Below, in pieces: positions 1-5,101 of a stretch of DNA of 5,101 nucleotides. Source of the DNA: Acidobacteriota bacterium (lineage in GTDB: Bacteria > Acidobacteriota > Blastocatellia > Pyrinomonadales > Pyrinomonadaceae); assembly GCA_013696385.1 (NCBI GenBank), contig JACCYR010000309.1, positions 1-5,101 of the forward strand, in the 5' to 3' direction. Below the pieces are notes generated by a model, which saw only the letters and a list, made by a program, of their open reading frames with translations, did not search any database and was not told where the DNA came from. Positions within the stretch are counted from its first letter, which is position 1; every line of letters begins with the position of its first letter. The position numbers and the translations under genes are program-made.

Positions 1-73
1 GGCGGTCAAAGTCTGCCAAATCTATATTGTTCCAACTCGATTTGGCGTGGCGCATTATAAAAAGTGTTTTCAT
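1..73 (-). CDS. SixA-like phosphohistidine phosphatase (histidine phosphatase superfamily), N-terminal fragment
   Basis: Only the first 24 codons are in the window; the gene continues beyond the left edge. Translation from the ATG at 73 gives MKTLFIMRHAKSSWNNIDLA followed by DFDR. The opening strand plus MRHAKSSW is the signature of SixA-type members of the histidine phosphatase (phosphoglycerate mutase-like) superfamily, in which the RH histidine (H9 here) takes the phosphate from the substrate. The later DFDR(P) segment also fits these proteins. Family members remove phosphate from phosphohistidine, for example on phosphotransfer proteins, and act in the cytoplasm. The start lies 12 bases after the CBS-protein stop on the same strand, so the two are probably co-transcribed. 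The CBS stop codon TGA is in the same reading frame. No Shine-Dalgarno sequence precedes the ATG. The identification rests on the motif alone, and the exact substrate cannot be known from this fragment. Confidence 0.82.
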   Translation of the reverse strand, partial: MKTLFIMRHAKSSWNNIDLADFDR

Positions 74-85
74 ATTTTGTTCAAG

Positions 86-547
86 TCAGTCAGTAACTTC
101 CTGAAGCACAATTGGTCGCGGCTGAAAAATCGCTATCAGCGTTGAATAAACTTTCTTTTTTAATTTTTTGTCTTTCCGAGCGGAAATCAGAACGTCGGTT
201 ACAGACAATATACCAGCAAGATTACCGTCTTTGCTAATTACGGGAAGGCGTTTCAGTTGATTTTTACGCATTTTCTTTAGTGCGTCCTCGATTTTATCGT
301 CTGCTGAACAACAGACAACTTTTCCTCCGGTTAATTCTTTAACTTTAATCTGCGAAATGCTTTGTTTTCGAGCGGCAGCGGCAATGCAAATATCGCGGTC
401 GGTAATTATTCCGACGACTTTGTTTTCCGCGTCAATTACCAGAACAACGCCGCAATCTTTTTGCCGCATAATTTCAGCGGCTTTGGTCAAAGTATCTTCC
501 AAAAGACAAACACCAACGTCTGTCGTCATTATTTTTTCAACTTTCAT
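86..547 (-). CDS. Tandem CBS-domain protein (153 aa)
   Basis: A stand-alone pair of CBS domains, which normally binds adenine nucleotides or related ligands and acts as a cytoplasmic sensor or regulator. CBS1 covers about residues 1-59 (KIMTTDVGVCLLEDTL, then GIITDRD at 46-52). CBS2 covers about 70-123 (KRLPVIS at 99-105, GILSVTD at 112-118). Both carry the G-h-h-T/S-x-x-D motif used for ligand ribose or phosphate contact (G46/T49/D52 and G112/S115/D118). After a lysine-rich stretch (125-132) the protein ends in a short tail, with no enzyme or transporter domain attached. The length matches small CBS-pair proteins such as the Hrp1 type. I chose the ATG at 547 because MKVEKIM is the usual start of such proteins. 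The frame stays open further upstream to a TTG at 610, but that would overlap the divergent gene and adds residues unlike the family. It precedes the SixA-like gene by 12 bases and faces the Ppx/GppA gene. Its ligand and partner are not predictable from sequence. Confidence 0.88.
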   Translation of the reverse strand: MKVEKIMTTDVGVCLLEDTLTKAAEIMRQKDCGVVLVIDAENKVVGIITDRDICIAAAARKQSISQIKVKELTGGKVVCCSADDKIEDALKKMRKNQLKRLPVISKDGNLAGILSVTDVLISARKDKKLKKKVYSTLIAIFQPRPIVLQEVTD

Positions 548-598
548 TTCATCAAATAGTAATTCAAAGGCAATTTGTTTTATTATCATCATTAGAAG
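548..598. promoter_or_regulatory. Divergent intergenic promoter region between the CBS gene and the Ppx/GppA gene
   Basis: This AT-rich 51-base gap must hold the start signals for both divergent genes if each is first in its unit. On the plus strand TATTAT (581-586) is a possible -10 box, placing the transcript start only about 6 bases before the ATG at 599. On the minus strand there are two options. GATAAT (582-587) has TTGTGT (605-610) 17 bases upstream, giving a leader of roughly 28 bases. TACTAT (556-561) would give almost no leader. The candidates overlap, so the two directions may compete for polymerase. No good -35 box is seen for the plus-strand option, and none of the boxes is proven. 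Confidence 0.35.
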
Positions 599-2128
599 AT
601 GAAAACACAAAAACTCGCCGCGATCGACATCGGCTCAAATTCCTTAAAACTCGTGATTATCGAAGCTGCCGCCAGCGATTCTTTTACCGTGCTTTTGCAG
701 GAACGCGAGCGCGTCCGGCTCGGACACGAAACGCTCAAAAATCGTTTTTTGTCAGATGAAGCAATAAATCTTTCAGCAGCCACCATCGCCAAATTTCGCT
801 CAATCGCCGAAAGCCGCGAGGTTGATTCGATTATCGCTGTTGCCACTGCTTCCGTGCGCGAGGCGGAAAACGCCGCCGAATTTGTCAGTGAAATCGAAAA
901 ACGCACAGGCGTTCGCATCGAAGTTCTGTCTTCGCTTGAAGAAGCGCGATTAATTGGCGTTGCAGTCGCGCAATTTTTCGGCGCGGACAATGACTCGCTT
1001 CTTAATATAGACATCGGCGGCGGCTCAACCGAACTTTCTCTGATGAAAAATGGCGAGCCGCATAAACTTTTTTCGATGAAACTCGGCGCAGTCGGTCTGA
1101 CGGAAAAATTTGTTTTCAGCAATCCGCCGAAAGCTAGGGAACTCAAAAATCTGCAGGCGGAAATTGTCTTTGCGCTTATCCAACCGATGCGGAAAATGGA
1201 AGGCGAAACGTGGAAGCTTTCCACCGGAACTTCCGGCACGATTCTTAATCTGGCGGCGTTGCTGAATTTTCAAACGCCGGAGAATCAAGCGGGAAAACCG
1301 GAAATTCAGCTTAAAAAGTTAATTTCCTTGAACAAAATGCTGGCGAAAATTCCGCTTGAAAAACGCGCTCAACTGCCGGTTATCAGTCCGCAACGCGCCG
1401 AAGTCATCGTTGCGGGCGGGCAAATTCTGGAAGGCGTAATGCGGGCGTTTAATATCCAAACGCTTCAACCGTGCGCTTACGCCTTGCGCGAAGGCGTGAT
1501 TATTGATTACTTGGGCGAACTTAAAGCCGAATCGCTGCCGCCCGTGCCAGACGTTGACGACATCAGATTGCGCGATGTTTTCGCCATCGGCAGACGTTTC
1601 GGCTATGAAGAAACACACGCTTTGCAGGTTGCGGGTTTGGCGGAAAAAATCTTCGACGCGCTCGCGCCAATTTACAACCTCCAGCGACACGGGCGAACTT
1701 TGCTTTCCGCCGCCGCACTGCTGCACGACATCGGTTATCACATTTCGCACGAAGCGCATCACAAACACTCGCTTTATTTAATAAAACATTCGGAAATGAC
1801 AGGGTTTTCAGAAAACGAAAAACTGATGATTGCCAACATCGCGCGTTATCACCGCCGCGCCTTGCCAAAGGAAAAGCATGCAGATTTTATGCAGTTAAAT
1901 GAAAGAGACCGCAAAATAACGGCGCAGCTTGGCGCGATTTTGCGAATTTCAGACGCGCTCGACCGCGGTTACGAAAATCACGTCAAAGACATCCAATTCA
2001 AACTCGACAAACGAAATTTGTATCTGAAACTTATTAGCGACCAAGACTGCACGATTGAACAAAAAGCGATTGAGCAGAAAAAAGATTTGTTTGAAGCAGC
2101 ATTTGATTGCAAACTAAAGGCTGCGTAA
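599..2128 (+). CDS. ppx: Ppx/GppA family phosphatase with C-terminal HD domain (exopolyphosphatase / pppGpp phosphohydrolase)
   Basis: A 509-residue member of the Ppx/GppA family, cytoplasmic enzymes that remove terminal phosphate from polyphosphate and/or convert pppGpp to ppGpp. The N-terminal half is an actin-like (ASKHA) fold. Phosphate-1 loop DIGSNS lies at 10-15, SSLEEARLIG at 111-120 contains the expected catalytic glutamate, and phosphate-2 loop DIGGGSTE lies at 138-145. STGTSGT follows at 208-214 and VAGG at 271-274. The C-terminal half is an HD-type domain with its metal set visible: H340, H376-D377 (in ALLHDIGY) and D452 (in RISDALDRG). The length matches the long E. coli-type enzymes rather than the short forms of about 300 residues. 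The start is fixed, because a TAG lies two codons before the ATG at 599. AGAAG abuts that ATG and is too close to serve as a normal ribosome binding site, so the message may have little or no leader. The sequence does not separate exopolyphosphatase from pppGpp hydrolase. The symbol denotes the family and does not imply tested activity. Confidence 0.93.
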   Translation: MKTQKLAAIDIGSNSLKLVIIEAAASDSFTVLLQERERVRLGHETLKNRFLSDEAINLSAATIAKFRSIAESREVDSIIAVATASVREAENAAEFVSEIEKRTGVRIEVLSSLEEARLIGVAVAQFFGADNDSLLNIDIGGGSTELSLMKNGEPHKLFSMKLGAVGLTEKFVFSNPPKARELKNLQAEIVFALIQPMRKMEGETWKLSTGTSGTILNLAALLNFQTPENQAGKPEIQLKKLISLNKMLAKIPLEKRAQLPVISPQRAEVIVAGGQILEGVMRAFNIQTLQPCAYALREGVIIDYLGELKAESLPPVPDVDDIRLRDVFAIGRRFGYEETHALQVAGLAEKIFDALAPIYNLQRHGRTLLSAAALLHDIGYHISHEAHHKHSLYLIKHSEMTGFSENEKLMIANIARYHRRALPKEKHADFMQLNERDRKITAQLGAILRISDALDRGYENHVKDIQFKLDKRNLYLKLISDQDCTIEQKAIEQKKDLFEAAFDCKLKAA

Positions 2129-2159
2129 TTTCTTAAAATTTGGAAAACAATTTCAGCCT
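2118..2159. terminator. Weak candidate terminator between convergent genes
   Basis: AGGCTG at 2118-2123, overlapping the end of the Ppx/GppA gene, can pair with CAGCCT at 2154-2159. A smaller AATTT/AAATT hairpin lies inside the 30-base loop. Two genes converge here with only 34 bases between their stop codons, so a shared bidirectional terminator would be expected. However, the stem is short, the loop is long, and the following sequence has only broken T runs. This is weak evidence. Confidence 0.2.
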
Positions 2160-2162
2160 GCT

Positions 2163-3743
2163 TTACTTGTTTCTCAGTTCTTTAATTCTTCTCAGCAGTT
2201 GCGGCGCGAGTTTGAGTGTTTGAAAAAGCGAACCGCTGGCAAAATGTCTGGCAAAACCGCGAAAGGTTTCCAGCGCAATTGGCGAATAGGGAAGCCACCA
2301 AGCGTTTGGCACAAGCGTTATGTGGCTGACGTGAATGTGCTGCGGCTGAACGAGTTCCATCAAGCCGAATTTGCCGTGCGTTCTGCCGTAACCGCTGTTC
2401 TTAAAGCCGCCCCAAGGCGTTTGCCCGATGCCGTGCGTGTAGAGAACTTCGTTGACGCAGACCGTTCCGGCTTCGATTTTTTCCGCGAGGCGCGTTCTGC
2501 GTTTTACCTCGCCTGTCCAGATACTTGCGGTTAGACCAAATTCTGTGTCATTGGCAAGTTCGACAGCTTCTTTTTCGGTTTTGAAGGTTGCAATCGGAAG
2601 CGTCGGACCGAAAGTTTCTTCTTGCATCGGACGCATTTCGTTAGTCGCGTTTGAAATTACAGTCGGCTCAAAAAATGTGCCTTTGAAATTCACATTGCGC
2701 TTTCCGCCTGTGAGAATTTTCGCACCAGCTTTTTCAAATTCGGCAACGTGGTCTTCGACGATTTTCATTTGCTTTTCCGAAGACATTGCACCGATGTCGG
2801 TTGTTTCTTTACTACCTGAATCTTGTTGTAACTGCTTGGTTTTTTCGACAATCAAATTTGTAAATTTTTCCGCAACTGATTCTTCGACATAAAGCCTTTC
2901 AACCGACGAGCAGGATTGACCGGAATTGCAAAACGCGCCCCAGATTGCGGCTTGTGCGGCGAGTTCAAGATTTGCGTCGGCGAAAACAACCATCGGGTCT
3001 TTGCCGCCGAGTTCGAGAACAAACGGCGTTAAGGTTTTCGCGGCAGATTCGGCAATGCGTTTGCCCGTCGCCACGCTTCCCGTGAACATAATTTTGTTCA
3101 CGCCTGATTCAACCAAAGCCGCGCCGGTTTTGCCGTCGCCCGTAATAATCTGCACAACATCTTTTGGCAAATTTACTTTTTCAAAAATCTCACCAATTTT
3201 CAAACCGACCAGCGGCGTAAGTTCGCTCGGTTTCAAAACGACCGTATTTCCCGCCATCAATGCCATCACGATCTCGCCGAGCGGAATTGAAAACGGATAA
3301 TTCCACGCCGGAATTATCCCGATTACGCCGAGCGGTTGATAAACAATTTTTGAAGTGCGTCCTAAAAGCGCGTAAAGACCAATGTTGATTTTTTCAGGCT
3401 TGAGCATTTTTGCCGCATTTTTAGCAAAATACTGCATTAAATCAAGCACCGGCGCAATTTCCATCGAAATCGCTTCGGCGACCGGTTTGCCCGATTCGTC
3501 AGAAATAAGCCGCGCAATTTCGTCCATCTCATCGAGAATGACTTCACGCGCCCGCATAATTATTCTTTTTCGTTCGGCAAAGGAAGTTTTGCGCCAGAGT
3601 TGAAACGCTTCACGTGATTTTTCAACCGCCGTTTCGACCTCTGCGGCGGAAGCGGCGGAAACTCTGCCGATTTCTTCGCCCGTCGCCGGATTGTAGGAAA
3701 TGATGTCGTTTTCTTTGATTGGAAATGAAATAACCGCGCTCAT
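2163..3743 (-). CDS. NAD(P)-dependent aldehyde dehydrogenase with C-terminal extension (526 aa)
   Basis: This is an aldehyde dehydrogenase superfamily enzyme that oxidises an aldehyde to its acid with NAD(P). All key residues are visible: N148 in PAWNYP (oxyanion hole), K171 in LKPSE (cofactor binding), and the FTGSVATGKRI cofactor loop at 220-230. E244 in LELGGKDP is the general base, C278 in NSGQSCSS the nucleophile, and E376/F378 in EETFGP contact the nicotinamide-side ribose. The core ends near residue 470. About 55 more residues follow, rich in aromatic and hydrophobic positions (WWLPYSP at 482-488) and ending in a basic tail (RRIKELRNK). Usual family length is about 450-490. The LELGGKDPMVV and NSGQSCSSVER segments recall the branch holding GabD2-like succinate-semialdehyde and diapolycopene-dialdehyde dehydrogenases, but the substrate is not determinable. 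The gene follows the prenyltransferase by 21 bases and is preceded by a strong GGAG site, which fixes the ATG at 3743. Probably second in a two-gene operon. Confidence 0.92.
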   Translation of the reverse strand: MSAVISFPIKENDIISYNPATGEEIGRVSAASAAEVETAVEKSREAFQLWRKTSFAERKRIIMRAREVILDEMDEIARLISDESGKPVAEAISMEIAPVLDLMQYFAKNAAKMLKPEKINIGLYALLGRTSKIVYQPLGVIGIIPAWNYPFSIPLGEIVMALMAGNTVVLKPSELTPLVGLKIGEIFEKVNLPKDVVQIITGDGKTGAALVESGVNKIMFTGSVATGKRIAESAAKTLTPFVLELGGKDPMVVFADANLELAAQAAIWGAFCNSGQSCSSVERLYVEESVAEKFTNLIVEKTKQLQQDSGSKETTDIGAMSSEKQMKIVEDHVAEFEKAGAKILTGGKRNVNFKGTFFEPTVISNATNEMRPMQEETFGPTLPIATFKTEKEAVELANDTEFGLTASIWTGEVKRRTRLAEKIEAGTVCVNEVLYTHGIGQTPWGGFKNSGYGRTHGKFGLMELVQPQHIHVSHITLVPNAWWLPYSPIALETFRGFARHFASGSLFQTLKLAPQLLRRIKELRNK

Positions 3744-3750
3744 ATTTGTT

Positions 3751-3759
3751 TCTCCTTTT
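3751..3759 (-). promoter_or_regulatory. Strong ribosome binding site of the aldehyde dehydrogenase gene
   Basis: Read on the minus strand this is AAAAGGAGA. The GGAG core ends 8 bases before the ATG at 3743, which is ideal spacing. It lies in the 21-base gap after the prenyltransferase stop. It is the only clear Shine-Dalgarno sequence among the gene starts in this window, and it fits a downstream operon gene that needs its own ribosome loading. Confidence 0.75.
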
Positions 3760-3764
3760 GCCGT

Positions 3765-4637
3765 TTATAACTTTGCCACAAAAACTGCTCCGCCAAAAGT
3801 CAAAAATAAAATCACGCTGACAAAAGCGTTGGTTGTAAAAAAAGCGGCGTTGAGTTTGCTCAAATCATCGGCTTTGACAAGTGTGTGCTGATAAATCAAA
3901 AGTCCGCCCGTTAAAATTACGCCGCCAAGCGCAAGCCAGCCGAGAGATGTTTCAAGATAAAGAATAAATAAAACAAAAAATGCCTGAGCGTGAAACAACC
4001 GCGCAATCCAAAGCGAATTTTTTATGCCGAACCGCGCCGGAATCGAACGCAAACCAGCTTTTCTATCGTAATCAAGGTCTTGACAGGCATATAAAATATC
4101 AAAACCCGCCGTCCACATCATTACCAAAAGCGACAACAGAAGCGGAACAGGCGAATCAATCGCACCGCGCACCGCAATCCACGCCGCCGTCGGCGAAATC
4201 GCCAAAGCCCAACCTAAAATAAGATGTGCCAAAGTTGTCAAGCGTTTAGCGTATGAATAACCGAGAATGCTTGCCAAAGCGACGGGCGACAAAGCAAAAG
4301 TCAGCCAATTGAGCGCAAACGCGGCAAGCAGAAACAACCCGACGGAAGCGACGAAAAACGCCCAGGCAAACGAAACGGAAAGTTTTCCGCTTGGCAATTC
4401 GCGGTTCGCCGTTCGCGGATTTTCCGCATCGAATCTCCGATCAATAATGCGGTTAAAGGTCATCGCGGCAGAACGCGCGCCGAACATTGCCGCCGTTATC
4501 CAAAGAATCTGCCATAACGTCGGAAGTCCTTCCGCCGCCAAAACCGCGCCCAAAAAGGCAAAAGGAAGTGCAAACAAAGTATGCTCAAACTTGATCATTT
4601 CTAACGTGGTTTTTAGTTTTTGCCAAAAAGCGTTCAT
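3765..4637 (-). CDS. mqnP: UbiA-family polyprenyltransferase, most like menaquinone-pathway MqnP
   Basis: An integral membrane prenyltransferase that joins a polyprenyl chain to an aromatic ring during quinone biosynthesis. Numbered from the ATG at 4637 (290 aa), the first Asp-rich motif is NRIIDRRFD at 62-70 and the second, QDLDYD, is at 186-191. Both bind prenyl diphosphate through Mg2+. NPRTANRELPSG (73-84) and the segment SIPARFG (198-204) are also typical. About eight to nine hydrophobic helices are visible, starting near residue 20 and ending near 287. The opening IKFEHTLFALPFAF and the stretch GARSAAM mark the UbiA-like branch often annotated as 4-hydroxybenzoate polyprenyltransferase, which includes MqnP of the futalosine route. 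No other pathway gene is in the window, so the MqnP assignment is inference and UbiA-like is the safe name. A TTG three codons upstream is a possible start, but it overlaps the likely -10 box, so the ATG is preferred. Transcribed ahead of the aldehyde dehydrogenase. Confidence 0.88.
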   Translation of the reverse strand: MNAFWQKLKTTLEMIKFEHTLFALPFAFLGAVLAAEGLPTLWQILWITAAMFGARSAAMTFNRIIDRRFDAENPRTANRELPSGKLSVSFAWAFFVASVGLFLLAAFALNWLTFALSPVALASILGYSYAKRLTTLAHLILGWALAISPTAAWIAVRGAIDSPVPLLLSLLVMMWTAGFDILYACQDLDYDRKAGLRSIPARFGIKNSLWIARLFHAQAFFVLFILYLETSLGWLALGGVILTGGLLIYQHTLVKADDLSKLNAAFFTTNAFVSVILFLTFGGAVFVAKL

Positions 4638-4646
4638 CAATTTCAA

Positions 4647-4675
4647 ATTCTAAACATAAATAATTTTAATCGCAA
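4647..4675 (-). promoter_or_regulatory. Candidate sigma-70-type promoter of the prenyltransferase-aldehyde dehydrogenase unit
   Basis: On the minus strand a TTGCGA box (4670-4675) is separated by exactly 17 bases from a TAGAAT box (4647-4652). These match 4 of 6 and 5 of 6 consensus positions. Transcription would begin near 4640, only a few bases before the ATG at 4637. This supports the ATG over the upstream TTG and implies a leaderless or nearly leaderless message. AT-rich DNA yields such matches by chance, but spacing and position are both right. Confidence 0.45.
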
Positions 4676-4682
4676 TTTTTCT

Positions 4683-4699
4683 ATTTAGATAAACTAAAT
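4683..4699. repeat. Short inverted repeat upstream of the prenyltransferase promoter
   Basis: ATTTAG at 4683-4688 and CTAAAT at 4694-4699 form a perfect 6-base inverted repeat with a 5-base centre. It lies 7 bases upstream of the candidate -35 box, a plausible place for an activator or other regulator to bind. In such AT-rich DNA it may be chance. No family of regulator can be named. Confidence 0.25.
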
Positions 4700-4733
4700 T
4701 CTTTACGTGAAAAATCAACTATTATTTCATCAT

Positions 4734-4774
4734 AAAAAAAGCGATGCATAAATTTTATAAAATACGCACCGCTT
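4734..4774 (-). terminator. Intrinsic terminator of the M28 peptidase gene
   Basis: On the minus strand AAGCGGTGC (4774-4766) pairs with GCATCGCTT (4747-4739), a 9-base-pair stem with a single G-U pair. It is followed directly by a run of T (seven in all, 4740-4734). The 18-base loop holds a palindrome, ATTTTATAAAAT, that could pair internally. The structure begins 25 bases after the M28 peptidase stop codon, as expected for a rho-independent terminator. It also separates that gene from the promoter of the next minus-strand unit. Read on the plus strand the hairpin is followed by a shorter broken T run, so it would be weaker in that direction. Confidence 0.8.
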
Positions 4775-4799
4775 AACTTTTTACAGCAAATCTATTGTT

Positions 4800-5101
4800 T
4801 TATTTCATCACTTTACGCGGAATTTTTTCATCCATCATCGCCGTTTGATAAACAAACGCCGCCATAATCGTCGCCGCTTGTCTCATATCGTCGGCTTGAA
4901 TACGGTCGAAAACGTCTTGGTTTGAGTGGTGTGTCCGTGCGTCGTATTCGATTTCGTCTTGGATAAATTGAAAACCCGGAAGCCCGATTCTGTCATACGA
5001 TAAATGGTCAGTTCCACCCGTGTTGGAAAGCGTTATAGTCGTCGCGCCCATCTCTTTGAAGGGTTCGAGCCACGCCCGAAAAATCGGCGCAGCCGCCGCG
5101 T
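4800..5101 (-). CDS. M28 family metallopeptidase, C-terminal fragment
   Basis: The last 99 codons of a gene whose start lies beyond the right edge. The frame is open to the edge, reading APIFRAWLEPFKEMGATT before the conserved SNTGGTDHLSYD segment. The histidine in GTDH matches the final zinc ligand of the M28 di-zinc aminopeptidase/carboxypeptidase Q-like fold. GLPGFQFIQDEIEYDARTHH and the SNQDVFDRI that follows form the usual closing part of the domain. The other zinc ligands and the catalytic glutamate lie outside the window. Family members cleave amino acids from peptide ends and are usually exported, but the signal peptide cannot be checked here. The internal ATG at 5051 is not the true start, because family homology continues upstream of it. 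The short tail after the domain (DEKIPRKVMK) shows no extra domain. A strong terminator follows the stop. Confidence 0.88.
   Translation of the reverse strand, partial: AAAAPIFRAWLEPFKEMGATTITLSNTGGTDHLSYDRIGLPGFQFIQDEIEYDARTHHSNQDVFDRIQADDMRQAATIMAAFVYQTAMMDEKIPRKVMK

Noticed and set aside
74..88. CBS stop TGA in frame with the SixA-like start, as a possible read-through fusion or selenocysteine site
   Set aside because: Being in frame has a one-in-three chance. There is no stem-loop evidence, and the SixA-like protein has its own typical Met start.
548..610. Longer form of the CBS protein starting at TTG 610 or at ATG 592/589
   Set aside because: The extra residues are unlike the usual N-terminus of CBS-pair proteins, lack a ribosome binding site, and would overlap or abut the divergent gene start.
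592..1239. A 215-codon open frame antisense to the Ppx/GppA gene
   Set aside because: Its product is low-complexity, rich in serine, alanine and arginine, and matches no recognised family. It lies fully opposite a gene with intact catalytic motifs, so it is a shadow frame.
2452..2892. Plus-strand open frames opposite the aldehyde dehydrogenase, also at 2199-2534, 2926-3300 and 3382-3603
   Set aside because: They mirror the codon pattern of a clearly real gene on the other strand and show no family motif or start signal.
4638..4646. TTG at 4646 as the start of the prenyltransferase
   Set aside because: It adds only three residues, is a rare start codon next to an available ATG, and sits against the likely -10 box.
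3980..4653. Plus-strand open frames opposite the prenyltransferase (3980-4222 and 4267-4653)
   Set aside because: They are antisense to a conserved membrane protein gene, have no recognisable domains, and their compositions are typical of shadow frames.
1..5101. Search for a mobile element, CRISPR array, defence gene, tRNA or riboswitch
   Set aside because: No direct repeat array, transposase motif, terminal repeat, tRNA-like fold or aptamer-like leader was seen. Nearly all of the window is covered by recognised genes.

Overview
The window looks like an ordinary chromosomal stretch of a free-living bacterium. It holds six protein genes, of which the outer two are cut by the window edges. The overall feel is that of Acidobacteriota, perhaps Blastocatellia/Pyrinomonadaceae. 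The grounds are a secreted-type M28 peptidase tail of a kind common there, a MqnP-like prenyltransferase, a mid-range GC content with AT-rich intergenic gaps, and few Shine-Dalgarno sequences. This assignment is inference from protein style and not a computed placement. No mobile element, CRISPR array, tRNA or rRNA was seen.

Left part (1-598): two genes on the minus strand. A small two-CBS-domain protein is followed, 12 bases after its stop, by the first 24 residues of a SixA-like histidine phosphatase that runs off the left edge. Facing them, across a 51-base AT-rich gap, is a plus-strand Ppx/GppA phosphatase with a C-terminal HD domain (599-2128). SixA-like, Ppx/GppA and CBS proteins together suggest a locus for phosphate, polyphosphate or alarmone-linked signalling. 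Bacterial genomes often also place CHAD or polyphosphate kinase genes near such a pair, but none lies inside the window.

Middle part (2129-4637): the Ppx/GppA gene converges on a minus-strand pair. The first gene transcribed is a UbiA-superfamily membrane prenyltransferase, most like MqnP of menaquinone biosynthesis. Twenty-one bases after its stop comes an aldehyde dehydrogenase with a complete catalytic set, a C-terminal extension and a strong ribosome binding site. A promoter of good shape (TTGCGA, 17 bases, TAGAAT) lies directly upstream of the prenyltransferase.

Right part (4638-5101): a 162-base AT-rich gap contains that promoter, a short inverted repeat and a convincing intrinsic terminator. 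The terminator closes a minus-strand M28 metallopeptidase gene, of which only the C-terminal 99 residues are present.

No undescribed system is evident. The points most worth a second look are the short or absent leaders in front of the first genes of transcription units, the CBS/SixA/Ppx grouping, and the C-terminal tail of the aldehyde dehydrogenase beside a membrane prenyltransferase.
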